A DNA stretch of 64,000 bases. It comes from Roseomonas sp. KE0001. GTDB taxonomy: Bacteria > Pseudomonadota > Alphaproteobacteria > Acetobacterales > Acetobacteraceae. Under the pieces are notes generated by a model. That model was not told the origin of the DNA. It did not search any database and saw only the letters and a program-made list of their open reading frames with translations. The stretch spans positions 124,001-188,000 of the forward strand of contig NZ_RCVQ01000008.1 in the NCBI RefSeq assembly GCF_016107285.1, given 5' to 3'. A program made the translations under genes and the position numbers. This document shows, piece by piece, positions 37,981 through 46,018 of the stretch (position 1 is the first letter of the stretch; each line of letters starts with the position of its first letter).

Positions 37981-39348
37981 ATGCCCGAGCCCGCCACCCT
38001 CTGCGCCGCCGCCGAAGAGCTGGCCCGGGGCCGCCTTTCCGCCGTGACGATGGCCGAGGCGGCGCTGGCCCGCATCGCCGATCCCGCCGGGGAGGGCGCC
38101 CGGGCTTTCGTCGCCGTGCAGGCGGAGCAGGCCCTGGTCACCGCCCGCGCCATGGATGCCATGCGCGCCGCCGGCCGGGCCCCCTCACCCTGGGCCGGCA
38201 TCCCGATCTCCATCAAGGATCTGTTCGACCAGGCGGGCGTGCCGAACCGCGCCGGCTCGACGGCGCTGGCCGACGCCCCGCCGGCGCGTCGCACCGCCCC
38301 CGCCGTGGCACGGCTCGAACGCGCCGGCTTCGTCGTGCTTGGCCGCACCAACATGGTCGAATTCGCCTTCAGTGGCCTGGGCGTGAACCCGCATCACGGC
38401 ACCCCGCTCTCGCCCTTCGACCGCGCCACGGGGCGCCTCCCCGGCGGCTCCTCCTCCGGTGCCGCCGTGGCGGTCGCGGATGGCATGGGGCTGGCCGGCC
38501 TCGGCTCGGACACGGGCGGTTCCTGCCGCCTTCCGGCCGCGCTGTGCGGCGTCGTCGGCTACAAGCCGACCGCCCACCGCGTGCCGCGCGAGGGGGCCTT
38601 CCCGCTCTCCCCCACCCTCGACAGCATCGGCCCGCTGGCCCGCAGCGCCGCCTGCTGCGCCGTGCTGCATGCCCTGATGGCCGGAGAGGAGGCAGAGGCC
38701 CCGCCCGTGCCGCGGCCCGTGGCCAGCCTGAGCCTGGCCATCCCCGACGACACCTATCTCTTCGAGTCGCTGGAACCCGCCGTGGCCGCTGCCTTCGACC
38801 GCGCCGTGGCGCGGCTGGAAGCGGCGGGCGCGCGGATCACACGGATCGCCCTGCCGGAACTCGCCGAGATTCCCCAGGCCAACGCGACCGGCGGCTTCGT
38901 CGCCACCGAGGCCTATGCCGTGCACCGGTCGCTGATGCGGCAGGCAGGCGGGCGATACGATCCGCGCATCCTGGCCCGCATCCAGCGCGGCGGGGGCATG
39001 AGCGCGGCCGACTACCTGGCCCTCCGGGATGACCGCGCCCGCATCATGGCTGCCACCGCCGCCCGCACCGCCGCCTATGACGCGCTGCTCTGCCCCACCA
39101 CGGCGCTGACGCCGCCGCCGGTCTCCGCCGTGGCCGACGAGATGGAGTACCACCGCATCAACATGCTCCTGCTGCGCAACACCTCGGCCTTCAACTTCCT
39201 GGACCGCTGCAGCATCAGCCTGCCCTGCCACGCGCCGGGCGAGGCGCCGGTCGGGCTGATGCTGACCGGCGCGCGGGACGGCGACCGGGCGCTGTTCGAG
39301 ACCGCCATGGCCGCCGAGGAGGCGCTTCGCGCGGTGACGGCCGCCTGA
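37981..39348 (+). CDS. Amidase-signature family hydrolase
   Basis: The 455-residue protein has the Ser-Ser-Lys catalytic set: Lys in PISIKDLFDQAG, the cis-Ser in PGGSSSGAAVAVADG, and the nucleophile Ser in GSDTGGSCRLPAALCG. It is not accompanied by gatB/gatC, so it is more likely a catabolic amidase or an aryl/urea amidolyase than GatA. It is divergent from the uronate operon and ends 59 bases before tRNA-Arg. Confidence 0.88.
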   Translation: MPEPATLCAAAEELARGRLSAVTMAEAALARIADPAGEGARAFVAVQAEQALVTARAMDAMRAAGRAPSPWAGIPISIKDLFDQAGVPNRAGSTALADAPPARRTAPAVARLERAGFVVLGRTNMVEFAFSGLGVNPHHGTPLSPFDRATGRLPGGSSSGAAVAVADGMGLAGLGSDTGGSCRLPAALCGVVGYKPTAHRVPREGAFPLSPTLDSIGPLARSAACCAVLHALMAGEEAEAPPVPRPVASLSLAIPDDTYLFESLEPAVAAAFDRAVARLEAAGARITRIALPELAEIPQANATGGFVATEAYAVHRSLMRQAGGRYDPRILARIQRGGGMSAADYLALRDDRARIMAATAARTAAYDALLCPTTALTPPPVSAVADEMEYHRINMLLLRNTSAFNFLDRCSISLPCHAPGEAPVGLMLTGARDGDRALFETAMAAEEALRAVTAA

Positions 39349-39407
39349 CTTTGTGGATTGAGGGCTTCCCCTGAGCGGCGGCTGTCGCTAAACAGGGGCC
39401 CTGGCGA

Positions 39408-39484
39408 GGACCCGTAGCTCAGCTGGATAGAGCGTTGCCCTCCGAAGGCAAAGGTCGTACGTTCGAATCGTATCGGGTCCGCCA
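39408..39484 (+). tRNA. tRNA-Arg (anticodon CCG)
   Basis: A full 77-base cloverleaf: acceptor GGACCCG/CGGGTCC with G discriminator and encoded CCA; D arm AGCTCAGCTGGATAGAGC; anticodon stem TTGCC/GGCAA enclosing loop CTCCGAA with CCG at 39442-39444; T arm GTACG-TTCGAAT-CGTAT. Its 3' 48 bases are duplicated at 56788-56835, so it is the integration site of the downstream element. The gene stays intact because the element restores the 3' half. Confidence 0.97.
39437..39484 (+). repeat. attL: 48-bp direct repeat at the tRNA-Arg 3' half
   Basis: Identical to 56788-56835 over 48 bases, from the anticodon stem through CCA. It ends with the tRNA, after which the two flanks diverge (ATTTTT versus GTCTTT). 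The identity includes the anticodon loop, a usual crossover zone for tyrosine integrases. Confidence 0.95.
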
Positions 39485-39530
39485 ATTTTTCAATAACTTA
39501 GCCGCTTAGACAGTCTTCTCGGTAAGGCTG

Positions 39531-39550
39531 GTGTCACCACAGAGTCACCA
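39531..39550. promoter_or_regulatory. Probable integrase arm-type site, left end
   Basis: GTGTCACCACAGAGTCACCA holds two copies of GTCACCA spaced 11 bases. It matches 18 of 20 bases with 56641-56660 near the other att site. It lies between attL and the terL stop. Confidence 0.6.
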
Positions 39551-39562
39551 GCGACGGGACTG

Positions 39563-41176
39563 TCACACGAACAGCAGCCCCTCGGGCCTGGCGCCTTCCA
39601 CCTGATAGATCATCGGCCCGGACTGGTTGGCCATGGCCCGGCCGATGGCCATGGCGACCGCGGCGGCACCGTCGATCTTCCCCATGGCCTTGGCCTTGCT
39701 GAACTTGATGTTGCCGGCCGCGTCCTGCTCCACCCGGATGTTCGCGAAGTTCCAGCGCAGCACCGGGTCGCGCCCGGCCTGGAACTGCCGCCCCAGGATG
39801 GCCCGCTCGATCTCCTTGCAAGGCGCCGACATCGAGGCAAAGCCCTGGCCGAACTGCGCCACGGGCAGCTGGCGCTCTTGCAGGCGCTGGAGGAAGTTCA
39901 GCGCGCCCCAGCGGTCCACCGCGATTTCCTGCACTGACAGCTCGGCGCACAGCTCCACCAGGTCGCGCAGGATCTGGTCCTGATCGATGCTGTTGCCCTC
40001 GGTCACCACCAGCCGGCCGGATTCCTGGAAGGCGGCATAGGGCTGGTTGTCGGCCACCCGGCGGCGGAACTGCTCGGCCGGGCAGTACTGCTTGCCCCAG
40101 ACCAGCCAGCCCCCTGCCCCGTCCGCCGCCACGGCATAGACGGCCGCCAGGTCGGACACGCTGGCCAGATCCACGCCGACAAAGACCGGCTTCCCGGCCA
40201 GGTCGGATAGCTCTACCGGCCGGCAGTCGCCCTGGTCATAGACGGCCATGTCCACCCAGGTGACGGCCGCGCTGTCGCCCCAGATGTTCAGGTAGAGCCG
40301 CTTGAACATCTCCCGCTGGCTCGGGATCTCGGCCGCCCGGCGGGCCGTCATGCGCATCTCGTCCAGGCTGCGGAAGCCCGCCGCCAGGGCTGGGTTCACC
40401 GCCTGCCACACCGCCTCGTCCTGCCAGTCGCAGTCGTGCGGGGCCTGGTAAAGCACCGGCAGGAAGGTCTCGTCCTCCACCTCGCCGCGCTCGACCTTCA
40501 GGGCATATTCGTACAGCTCCCAGGCCAGATCACCGCGGCCATGGCCGGCCGTGGTGGTGACAATGGAGAGCGGGCAGAGGCGTTTCCCCATGGAGGAAAC
40601 CAGCACCTCCCACAGCTCCCGCGTCGGCCAGGCATGCACCTCATCGGCCAGCAGCATCGACACGCTGAGGCCGTGTTTGCTGTAGGCCTCGTGGCTGATC
40701 GCCCGATAGGTGCTGTCCGAACGCGGGTGGCTGATCAGCTTGCGGCTGTCCACGATCCGCGTGGCGGCCATCAGATGCGGATCGGCGCGGATCATCCGGG
40801 AGGCGCCATTGTAGGCGATGCTCGCCTGCTCGCGATCGGCGGCGGCGCTGATCACCTGGCCGGCGGCGTCCCGCTCCGGGCCCAGCAGCCCCAGCAGGGC
40901 CAGGGCGCTGGTCAGGGTGGTCTTTCCCGAGCCACGAGGCAGCAGCAGGAAGACGGTGCGGATCTTCCGCAGGCCGGTTCCAGGATGCACGTCGCCAAAG
41001 ACCTTGCGGACGATGCGCGCCTGCCAGGGGTGCAGAACAAAGGGCTGCCCGGCCAGCGGGCCCTCGGTGTGGCGCAGCTTCTCGACGAAGCGCACCGCCC
41101 GCTCACCATGGCCCAGCGGATCGGGGATCTCACCGGCCAGGAAGCGGGAGCCGGTCAGGCAGCCAGCAGCACTCAC
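39563..41176 (-). CDS. terL: Phage terminase large subunit
   Basis: The 537-residue packaging motor has an ATPase domain with Walker A in LLPRGSGKTTLTSAL and Walker B in MLLADEVHAW. A C-terminal RNase H-like nuclease domain has acidic residues in GVDLASVSDLA, AVDRWGALNF and KIDGAAAVAMAIG. It is HK97/Terminase_1 type. The GTG at 41176 is preferred: it gives a 4-base GTGA overlap with terS and has GGGAGGG upstream; the frame opens at a GTG at 41194. It is the last gene before attL. Confidence 0.93.
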   Translation of the reverse strand: MSAAGCLTGSRFLAGEIPDPLGHGERAVRFVEKLRHTEGPLAGQPFVLHPWQARIVRKVFGDVHPGTGLRKIRTVFLLLPRGSGKTTLTSALALLGLLGPERDAAGQVISAAADREQASIAYNGASRMIRADPHLMAATRIVDSRKLISHPRSDSTYRAISHEAYSKHGLSVSMLLADEVHAWPTRELWEVLVSSMGKRLCPLSIVTTTAGHGRGDLAWELYEYALKVERGEVEDETFLPVLYQAPHDCDWQDEAVWQAVNPALAAGFRSLDEMRMTARRAAEIPSQREMFKRLYLNIWGDSAAVTWVDMAVYDQGDCRPVELSDLAGKPVFVGVDLASVSDLAAVYAVAADGAGGWLVWGKQYCPAEQFRRRVADNQPYAAFQESGRLVVTEGNSIDQDQILRDLVELCAELSVQEIAVDRWGALNFLQRLQERQLPVAQFGQGFASMSAPCKEIERAILGRQFQAGRDPVLRWNFANIRVEQDAAGNIKFSKAKAMGKIDGAAAVAMAIGRAMANQSGPMIYQVEGARPEGLLFV

Positions 41177-41574
41177 GCCAGCATGCCCTCCCACGGGTCA
41201 GCCTTGGGCGCGTCTGTGTGCTTGCCGCGCCGGCTTGGCGTCAGGCCCAGCTCGGCCGCGTAGAGCCGCACATCGCGCATGGCGATGCTCAGCATCTTGT
41301 AGGCGGGGTGGCTGATCGGCCCATTCCGCCCCTCGATCACATGCCCTTCGGTGTCCATCAGCACCGAATACTGCCGCATGGCCCCCACAGCCCGGCAGTA
41401 AGCCTCCAGCGTGGCCATGGTGTCGTCACCCAGCAGTTTGCGCTGGTGCAGGACCGGAGCGACGCGACGCCACTCCTTCCGCGCCTCCTCCGTCAGGCCG
41501 GCCGGCGGAGACGGACATTTCCCGGGCGCAAAGCCGCCCTCGATGACGGTCAGTTCCTGCTTTCCACCCTTCAT
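41173..41574 (-). CDS. terS: Phage terminase small subunit, P27 family
   Basis: The 133-residue protein has GLTEEARKEWRRVAPVLHQRKLL, TLEAYCRAVGAMRQY and HPAYKMLSIAMRDVRLYAAELGLTPSRRG, the typical P27-type helical DNA-recognition subunit. The start MKGGKQELTVIEGG at 41574 overlaps the HNH stop by one base (TGATG). The longer frame upstream overlaps HNH and is dropped. Confidence 0.9.
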   Translation of the reverse strand: MKGGKQELTVIEGGFAPGKCPSPPAGLTEEARKEWRRVAPVLHQRKLLGDDTMATLEAYCRAVGAMRQYSVLMDTEGHVIEGRNGPISHPAYKMLSIAMRDVRLYAAELGLTPSRRGKHTDAPKADPWEGMLA

Positions 41575-42038
41575 CACGAAGGCCCTTTCCCTGAAGAGTC
41601 CATTGGAGGCGAGAATTCGTGTGCTGTGTGGGGCTCGGTCTCGGGCCCAGGCAGGCCAGATCGGCACCCCCCTATCCCCTCCTGCGACCGACCCCCGCCC
41701 CCTCGCTCGCGGTTGAACCCGGCCGTGACCTGCCGGTGACAGGGGGTGCAGAGGGGTCGGATGTTGCTGGGCACCAGCCGCAGGTCGGGCCGTAGGCGAA
41801 GGGGCTGGATGTGGTCAGCCTCGGTCGCCGCCGTGACCCGTCCCTGCGCCGCGCAGAACCGGCAGAGCGGTTCCGCTGCCAGCACCGCCTCGCGTAGCTG
41901 GCGCCAATGCTGGTCGTAGCCACGAGAGGAAGCCGAACCGCGCTCCCGATCCCAGACCTTGCTGCACTCCGGGCAGCGCCGCCCCGTGAAGGCCGGATGG
42001 CCCGGCGTCTTGCAGAAGCGCGGCGCTGCCCAGGGCAT
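41574..42038 (-). CDS. HNH endonuclease
   Basis: The 154-residue protein has two CxxC zinc pairs (RRCPECSKVW; PLCRFCAAQG), the HNH core EADHIQPLRLRPDLRLVPSNIRPLC and TPCHRQVTAG. HNH proteins next to terminases are required for specific cos cleavage in HK97-type phages. The C-terminal 40 residues are Gly/Ser/Pro-rich and probably disordered. It is coupled to terS. Confidence 0.9.
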   Translation of the reverse strand: MPWAAPRFCKTPGHPAFTGRRCPECSKVWDRERGSASSRGYDQHWRQLREAVLAAEPLCRFCAAQGRVTAATEADHIQPLRLRPDLRLVPSNIRPLCTPCHRQVTAGFNRERGGGGRSQEGIGGCRSGLPGPETEPHTAHEFSPPMDSSGKGPS

Positions 42039-42040
42039 GG

Positions 42041-42433
42041 TCAGGCCACCGGGGCCGCGGCCGGGTTGCCGCGCACCACCAGCACGCTGGCGATGGCGCC
42101 GGTGGTGGCGCTGGCCACCGTCAGCACCGGCCGGATGTAGCGCTTGTTGCCGATGTAGCTGACGCGCTGCACCGTGTTGCCGCCCGGCGCGGCGGAGACG
42201 GCGGACAGGCTGCCCGCCAGATCAATGGCCGCGACATCCGTCCAGCCGCTGCTGCTGTTGTCGCTCTCCTGCAGCTTCGGCGTGTGGGTGCCATCGGTCC
42301 AGGCGCCGAAGGCCACCAGCACCGCCGCCGTGCCGAAGCCCAGCAGATCCACGGCCGTGCCATTGGCCGTGGCCGTGCGCGCCGCGGGCGGCAGGGCCAG
42401 GGCGGGGCTGATGTTGTGGGACAGGTCACGCAT
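42041..42433 (-). CDS. Small phage structural protein downstream of the capsid gene
   Basis: The 130-residue beta-rich protein (AVDLLGFGTAAVLVAFGAWTDGTHTPKLQESDNS...; YIGNKRYIRPVLTVASATTG) occurs next to major capsid genes in alphaproteobacterial prophages. A head-decoration or head-completion role is likely by position, not proven. The ATG at 42433 is preceded by GAGAGGAGAG. It lies 13 bases after the capsid stop and 2 bases before HNH. Confidence 0.75.
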   Translation of the reverse strand: MRDLSHNISPALALPPAARTATANGTAVDLLGFGTAAVLVAFGAWTDGTHTPKLQESDNSSSGWTDVAAIDLAGSLSAVSAAPGGNTVQRVSYIGNKRYIRPVLTVASATTGAIASVLVVRGNPAAAPVA

Positions 42434-42446
42434 GGTCGCTCTCCTC

Positions 42447-43631
42447 TCAGCTCGCCGCGATGCGCAGCTTGCGCAGGGCCTCGGCCTTGGCCACGCCACC
42501 CGCCACGCGACGGCGGCCGTGGAAGCGCGTCACCCCGTTGGTCGCCTGGCTGTAGGGGTCACGCAGCACGGACAGGGCGACGCGGTCGAAGATGCGATAG
42601 CCCTGGCCGAAATCGCCGAAGACGACCGGCGTGGCGCCGGCAGCCACGTCCGGCATGTCGGGCATCTCCACCACCGGGCGGCCCAGCAGCGTGGTGGCCA
42701 TGGCGCCGGCGATGCCCGCGGTGGCCAGCAGGTAGTTGCCCGTCGTGTCCTTCAGCTTGCGCGCCTGGGCCAGGGTGTTGCTGTTCATCGCCCAGACCGC
42801 GTTCGCCCGGTAGGCGGACGGGATGGCGTGATAGAGATCCAGCAGGCTGTCGGCGCTGAAGGTCGCGGCGCTGCCGCTGGCCACGGTCGGGATGGTGGGG
42901 TCCGCCATGAAGCCGAAGGGCCGCAGCACGCCGTCGCCATTGACGAAGGCCGCACCCTCGGCCCGGCCGAACTCCTCCGCGAACTCGAAGGAAAGCTCCG
43001 CCGCGACGTCGAAGGCGCTGTCCTCCAGCATGGCGTTCGAGACATCCACCCAGCAGGCGATCTCCCGCACTTCGTATCGGTTCTGCCCGAAGGTCACGGT
43101 GGTCTCGGGTCGGGGCTGGATCTCGCCGACCCACTGCGCCGTCATGCCGCCGGTGCGCTTGGGCAGGAGAACCGCGCCGGCCGCCGTGCTGGCCACACGA
43201 GCTACGGAGCGGACGGGCGAGAACTGCACCACGTTGCGCAGCAGCTCGGCGACGAACTGGTCGGGCGCCAGATAGCCGCCGGCGGTGTCGTCGCTGACGC
43301 GGAGGGTGCGCAGCTCCGGCGCTTCCAGGGCCTCGCGGCCACGGCGCAGGAAGGTGGCGAAGGCCCGCGTCTCGACCTCCGGCTCCTGCCGCGTCTCCAG
43401 CCCGATGCCGGGGCGGCGCAGCACGGTCTCGGTGCGGTCGAGGCGCGAGCGGATCTCGGTCATGGCGCTGTCGAGCTGGCCGAAGCGCTGATCGGCGCTG
43501 GTGGTGAAGCCCTGCACGGCGGAGCGAATCTCGGCCAGGTCGTTGACCTCGCCCTGCTCCTGCCCGTCGGGGGCCTCACGCGTTTCCCAGCCGGTGCGCG
43601 GATCGACGCCCGGCGATGCGAAGTTCGGCAT
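42447..43631 (-). CDS. HK97-family major capsid protein
   Basis: The 394-residue protein has an N-terminal coiled, charged delta domain (EVNDLAEIRSAVQGF ... IRSRLDRTETVLRR, about 25-85). The HK97 fold starts near GGYLAPDQFVAELLRNVVQFSPVRSVA and continues through LPKRTGGMTAQWVGE, MLEDSAFDVAAELSFEFAEEFGRAEG and FVNGDG. The delta domain is expected to be removed by the adjacent protease. The start MPNFASPGVD at 43631 overlaps the protease stop by one base. Confidence 0.93.
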   Translation of the reverse strand: MPNFASPGVDPRTGWETREAPDGQEQGEVNDLAEIRSAVQGFTTSADQRFGQLDSAMTEIRSRLDRTETVLRRPGIGLETRQEPEVETRAFATFLRRGREALEAPELRTLRVSDDTAGGYLAPDQFVAELLRNVVQFSPVRSVARVASTAAGAVLLPKRTGGMTAQWVGEIQPRPETTVTFGQNRYEVREIACWVDVSNAMLEDSAFDVAAELSFEFAEEFGRAEGAAFVNGDGVLRPFGFMADPTIPTVASGSAATFSADSLLDLYHAIPSAYRANAVWAMNSNTLAQARKLKDTTGNYLLATAGIAGAMATTLLGRPVVEMPDMPDVAAGATPVVFGDFGQGYRIFDRVALSVLRDPYSQATNGVTRFHGRRRVAGGVAKAEALRKLRIAAS

Positions 43632-44167
43632 CACGGTTTCCTCAGTTTGCCCGCGCACTGGCGGATGAAGGCGGCAAGCCCGGCCGCCGCGGGAGGGGTG
43701 GGAGCGGAGCGGACACTGGCCACGCGCGCCGCATGCTGCGCCGGACGCGAGACCAGCGAGATCTCGATCAGCTCCATCTCGGAGACGACACGCCCGCCGC
43801 CGGTGGCCGGTGCGGCGCGGATCGTCCTGAAGCCGATGCTGAGGCCGTCGAGCGCCTGGGCCTTCAGCATGGCGTGGGCGTCACGGCCGGCAGTGCTGTC
43901 CATCACCAGCATGCCGGTGACATGCAGGCCGGTGTCGTCCTCGCGGATCTCGGTCCAAACGCCGACAGGGCGGGCCGGATCGTGGGCCCAGAGCATCAGC
44001 GGGCGCGTGCCGGCGGTCCTGTGCGCCGCCAGGGACTTCGCGAAGGCACCGCGCTGCACGACATCGCCGAAGAGATCGCGCCGGCCCCAGACGGCGGCGT
44101 AACCGCTGATCTGGCCGCTCTCCTCGGGGGCAAAGCGCGTCTCGACGCCGGCGGACCTCTCAAGCAT
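43631..44167 (-). CDS. HK97-type prohead protease
   Basis: The 178-residue protein has ISGYAAVWGRRDLFGDVVQRGAF, the catalytic His in LMLWAHDPARPVG, Ser in ALDGLSIGF and VVSEMELIEISLVSRPA, the signatures of the HK97 gp4 protease family. It matures the capsid by cleaving the delta domain. The ATG at 44167 (after AGAGGACA) overlaps the portal stop by 8 bases. Confidence 0.9.
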   Translation of the reverse strand: MLERSAGVETRFAPEESGQISGYAAVWGRRDLFGDVVQRGAFAKSLAAHRTAGTRPLMLWAHDPARPVGVWTEIREDDTGLHVTGMLVMDSTAGRDAHAMLKAQALDGLSIGFRTIRAAPATGGGRVVSEMELIEISLVSRPAQHAARVASVRSAPTPPAAAGLAAFIRQCAGKLRKP

Positions 44168-45395
44168 CGGCGCTGTCCTCTGGCTGCCGATCGACCGGCG
44201 CGGAGTTGACGGGACGGGTGAAGACCTCGCCGCCGTCATAGGGGCTGCGGTTCTCCATGGCGCGGATCTCGTTCGGGTTGAACACGCCGGCGGCGATGGC
44301 CTGCGAGTAGGCGGTGAAGCGCGCGGCCAGATCGGCGCGGGCCAGGTCATCCACCAGGAACTCGACGTAGAGGCCACCGCGGCGTTCCTCCGGCGTCAGC
44401 AGCGATACGCGGATCGAATCCGTCCAGGCGCGCAGGATCGGCAGCAGCGTGAAGGTCAGGAACTGGCGGCCCAGCTCCTCGGCATTGCTGTGCGTGACGC
44501 GATCGAGATCGGCCAGCAGATGCAGCGGCACGCGCCAGATGCGGGCGATCTCCTGCAGCTGGAAGCGCCGCACCTCCAGGTACTGCGCATCCACGGACGA
44601 CATCTGCAACGGCTCAAAGGTGAGACCGCTTTCCAGGATCGCCGTCTTGCCGGTGTTGTCGGCATTCCAGCTCTTGCGGAGCACCTCGCGCTGCTCATGC
44701 GTTAAGAAGCTGGGCGACTTCAGGATGCCGCCGGGCCGCGCGCCACGGCCGAACAGCTTGGCGCCGTACTGCTCCAGGACCTGCGACAGGGCGATGGCCT
44801 CGCGGGCCTGCACCACCGGGCTGTCACCCTGATAGAGCCCGGTGCCGACGCCGCGGATATGCAGGATCTGATCGCGGCCGTAGCTGCGGCGCGTGCCGTC
44901 CGCCTCGGTGACGGTATAGATCGGCTCCCGCGTCAGCACGTGTGGGGCAACGGAGACGCTGGAGGGCGCCAGCGGGATCAGCTCGGAGACACCGCCCTCG
45001 CCACGCCCGATCCAGGCATAGGCATTGCCGTGCAGCGAGAGCTGGGTTTGCAGGACCAGGCGGAACTCGCTGGCCGGCGTCCAGGGATTGGCCACATCGG
45101 ACAGCAGCGATTCCAGGGGATGGTCGTCGGCCCGTTCGCGCCCGCCATCGGCAGCACGACGATACAGGTGCAGGGGTAGCTGGCTCACGGTCTCGGCCAG
45201 GACCTTCACGGCGCCGTAGACAGCCGTGCAGCGCATCGCGGTTTCGGCGGAGACGGAGATCCCGGCGGCAGTCGGGCCCGCGCCACCCAGCAGGATCGCG
45301 GTCCAGGGATCACGAAGGGTGCCGGAAGCCGCCCGACTTTCGGGGGCGGAGAACAGGGCCTTGATCGAGCCCAGCAGGGAGGAAGCGCGCGCCAT
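44160..45395 (-). CDS. HK97-family phage portal protein
   Basis: The 411-residue protein has the portal family pattern: SAETAMRCTAVYGAVKVLAETVSQLPLHLYRR, LQTQLSLHGNAYAWIGR, GGILKSPSFLTHEQREVLR and EIARIWRVPLHLLADL, and near the end GVFNPNEIRAMENRSPYDGG. It forms the dodecameric entry ring. It is the first gene of the head operon, 119 bases downstream of a Cys-rich gene. Confidence 0.93.
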   Translation of the reverse strand: MARASSLLGSIKALFSAPESRAASGTLRDPWTAILLGGAGPTAAGISVSAETAMRCTAVYGAVKVLAETVSQLPLHLYRRAADGGRERADDHPLESLLSDVANPWTPASEFRLVLQTQLSLHGNAYAWIGRGEGGVSELIPLAPSSVSVAPHVLTREPIYTVTEADGTRRSYGRDQILHIRGVGTGLYQGDSPVVQAREAIALSQVLEQYGAKLFGRGARPGGILKSPSFLTHEQREVLRKSWNADNTGKTAILESGLTFEPLQMSSVDAQYLEVRRFQLQEIARIWRVPLHLLADLDRVTHSNAEELGRQFLTFTLLPILRAWTDSIRVSLLTPEERRGGLYVEFLVDDLARADLAARFTAYSQAIAAGVFNPNEIRAMENRSPYDGGEVFTRPVNSAPVDRQPEDSADA

Positions 45396-45514
45396 ATCCG
45401 GCAGCGCTACGCGTTCTCAGGTGGCAGCACCAAGCGGAATAGAACGACGCAATCGATTGAATTTAGGAGGAAATCTCGGGAGGCGGCGAGGCTAGGCGCG
45501 GCATCTCGCCGGCT

Positions 45515-46018
45515 CTAGCTCCGCACCGCCTCATACTCGCCCGGTGCGAGATGGTCAGGCGGATGACAGGTTGCGCAGCACCAGCCCGGTGCGCCGCCAT
45601 CCCGCTCACTGCGCAGATCCCGCCACCACCGGCCACCCTGACGCGGATCGAACCGTCCGCAGCAGCCGCACCAGGCACCGGGAGACGGGCGAGCCGCCGG
45701 ATCGGGCCAGGACGGCGGGCGCTGCAACCCGGCCCTCAGCAGGCTGTCGATCAGCCGCCGGGGTTCCTGGGATGGCTCGGGTGAGGGTGCCTTCTCCTGG
45801 ATGGCGGTGCGCTCGGCAGAGGTGTCGCGGGCGTCCCGCTCCGCATCCGTCAGAATCCAGGCCAGCAGCCCACCCAAATGTTTGTTTTCATCTCCCCCTT
45901 CGACATTTCGGTCGGAACGGTCGGAACGGTCGGAACACCTAGTAATTACAGTGGCTTGACCCGTTCCGACCTCCGCGCCGATGGTCGGAACGGTCGGAAC
46001 ACCCCCCTCCCCGCTCAC
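45515..46018 (-). CDS. Cys-rich protein encoded across iteron array 1
   Basis: A 167-residue product that I do not recognise. The C-terminal third has zinc-ribbon-like pairs (WCGCCGRFDP ... WCCATCHPPDH). The N-terminal third is encoded by the GGTCGGAAC iterons and reads VPTVPT and CSDRSDRSDRN, so its sequence there is dictated by the DNA sites. The GTG start at 46018 overlaps the DUF927 stop by 4 bases. A shorter protein starting after the iterons is possible. Confidence 0.55.
   Translation of the reverse strand: MSGEGGVPTVPTIGAEVGTGQATVITRCSDRSDRSDRNVEGGDENKHLGGLLAWILTDAERDARDTSAERTAIQEKAPSPEPSQEPRRLIDSLLRAGLQRPPSWPDPAARPSPGAWCGCCGRFDPRQGGRWWRDLRSERDGGAPGWCCATCHPPDHLAPGEYEAVRS
45884..46000 (-). 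repeat. Iteron array, copy 1 (117 bp)
   Basis: Read on the minus strand: two direct GTTCCGACC units, an 11-base gap, one inverted unit (GGTCGGAAC), a 26-base gap, three direct units, a 10-base gap and the box AGGGGGAGATGAAAAC. The same order and the same gaps recur on the plus strand at 55177-55293, while the gap sequences differ. It lies at the helicase 3' end, inside the Cys-rich coding frame. Confidence 0.9.

Noticed and set aside
45910-46000. CRISPR-like array suspected from regular short repeats
   Set aside because: Units are 9 bases, partly inverted, without uniform spacers and without cas genes; iterons fit better.
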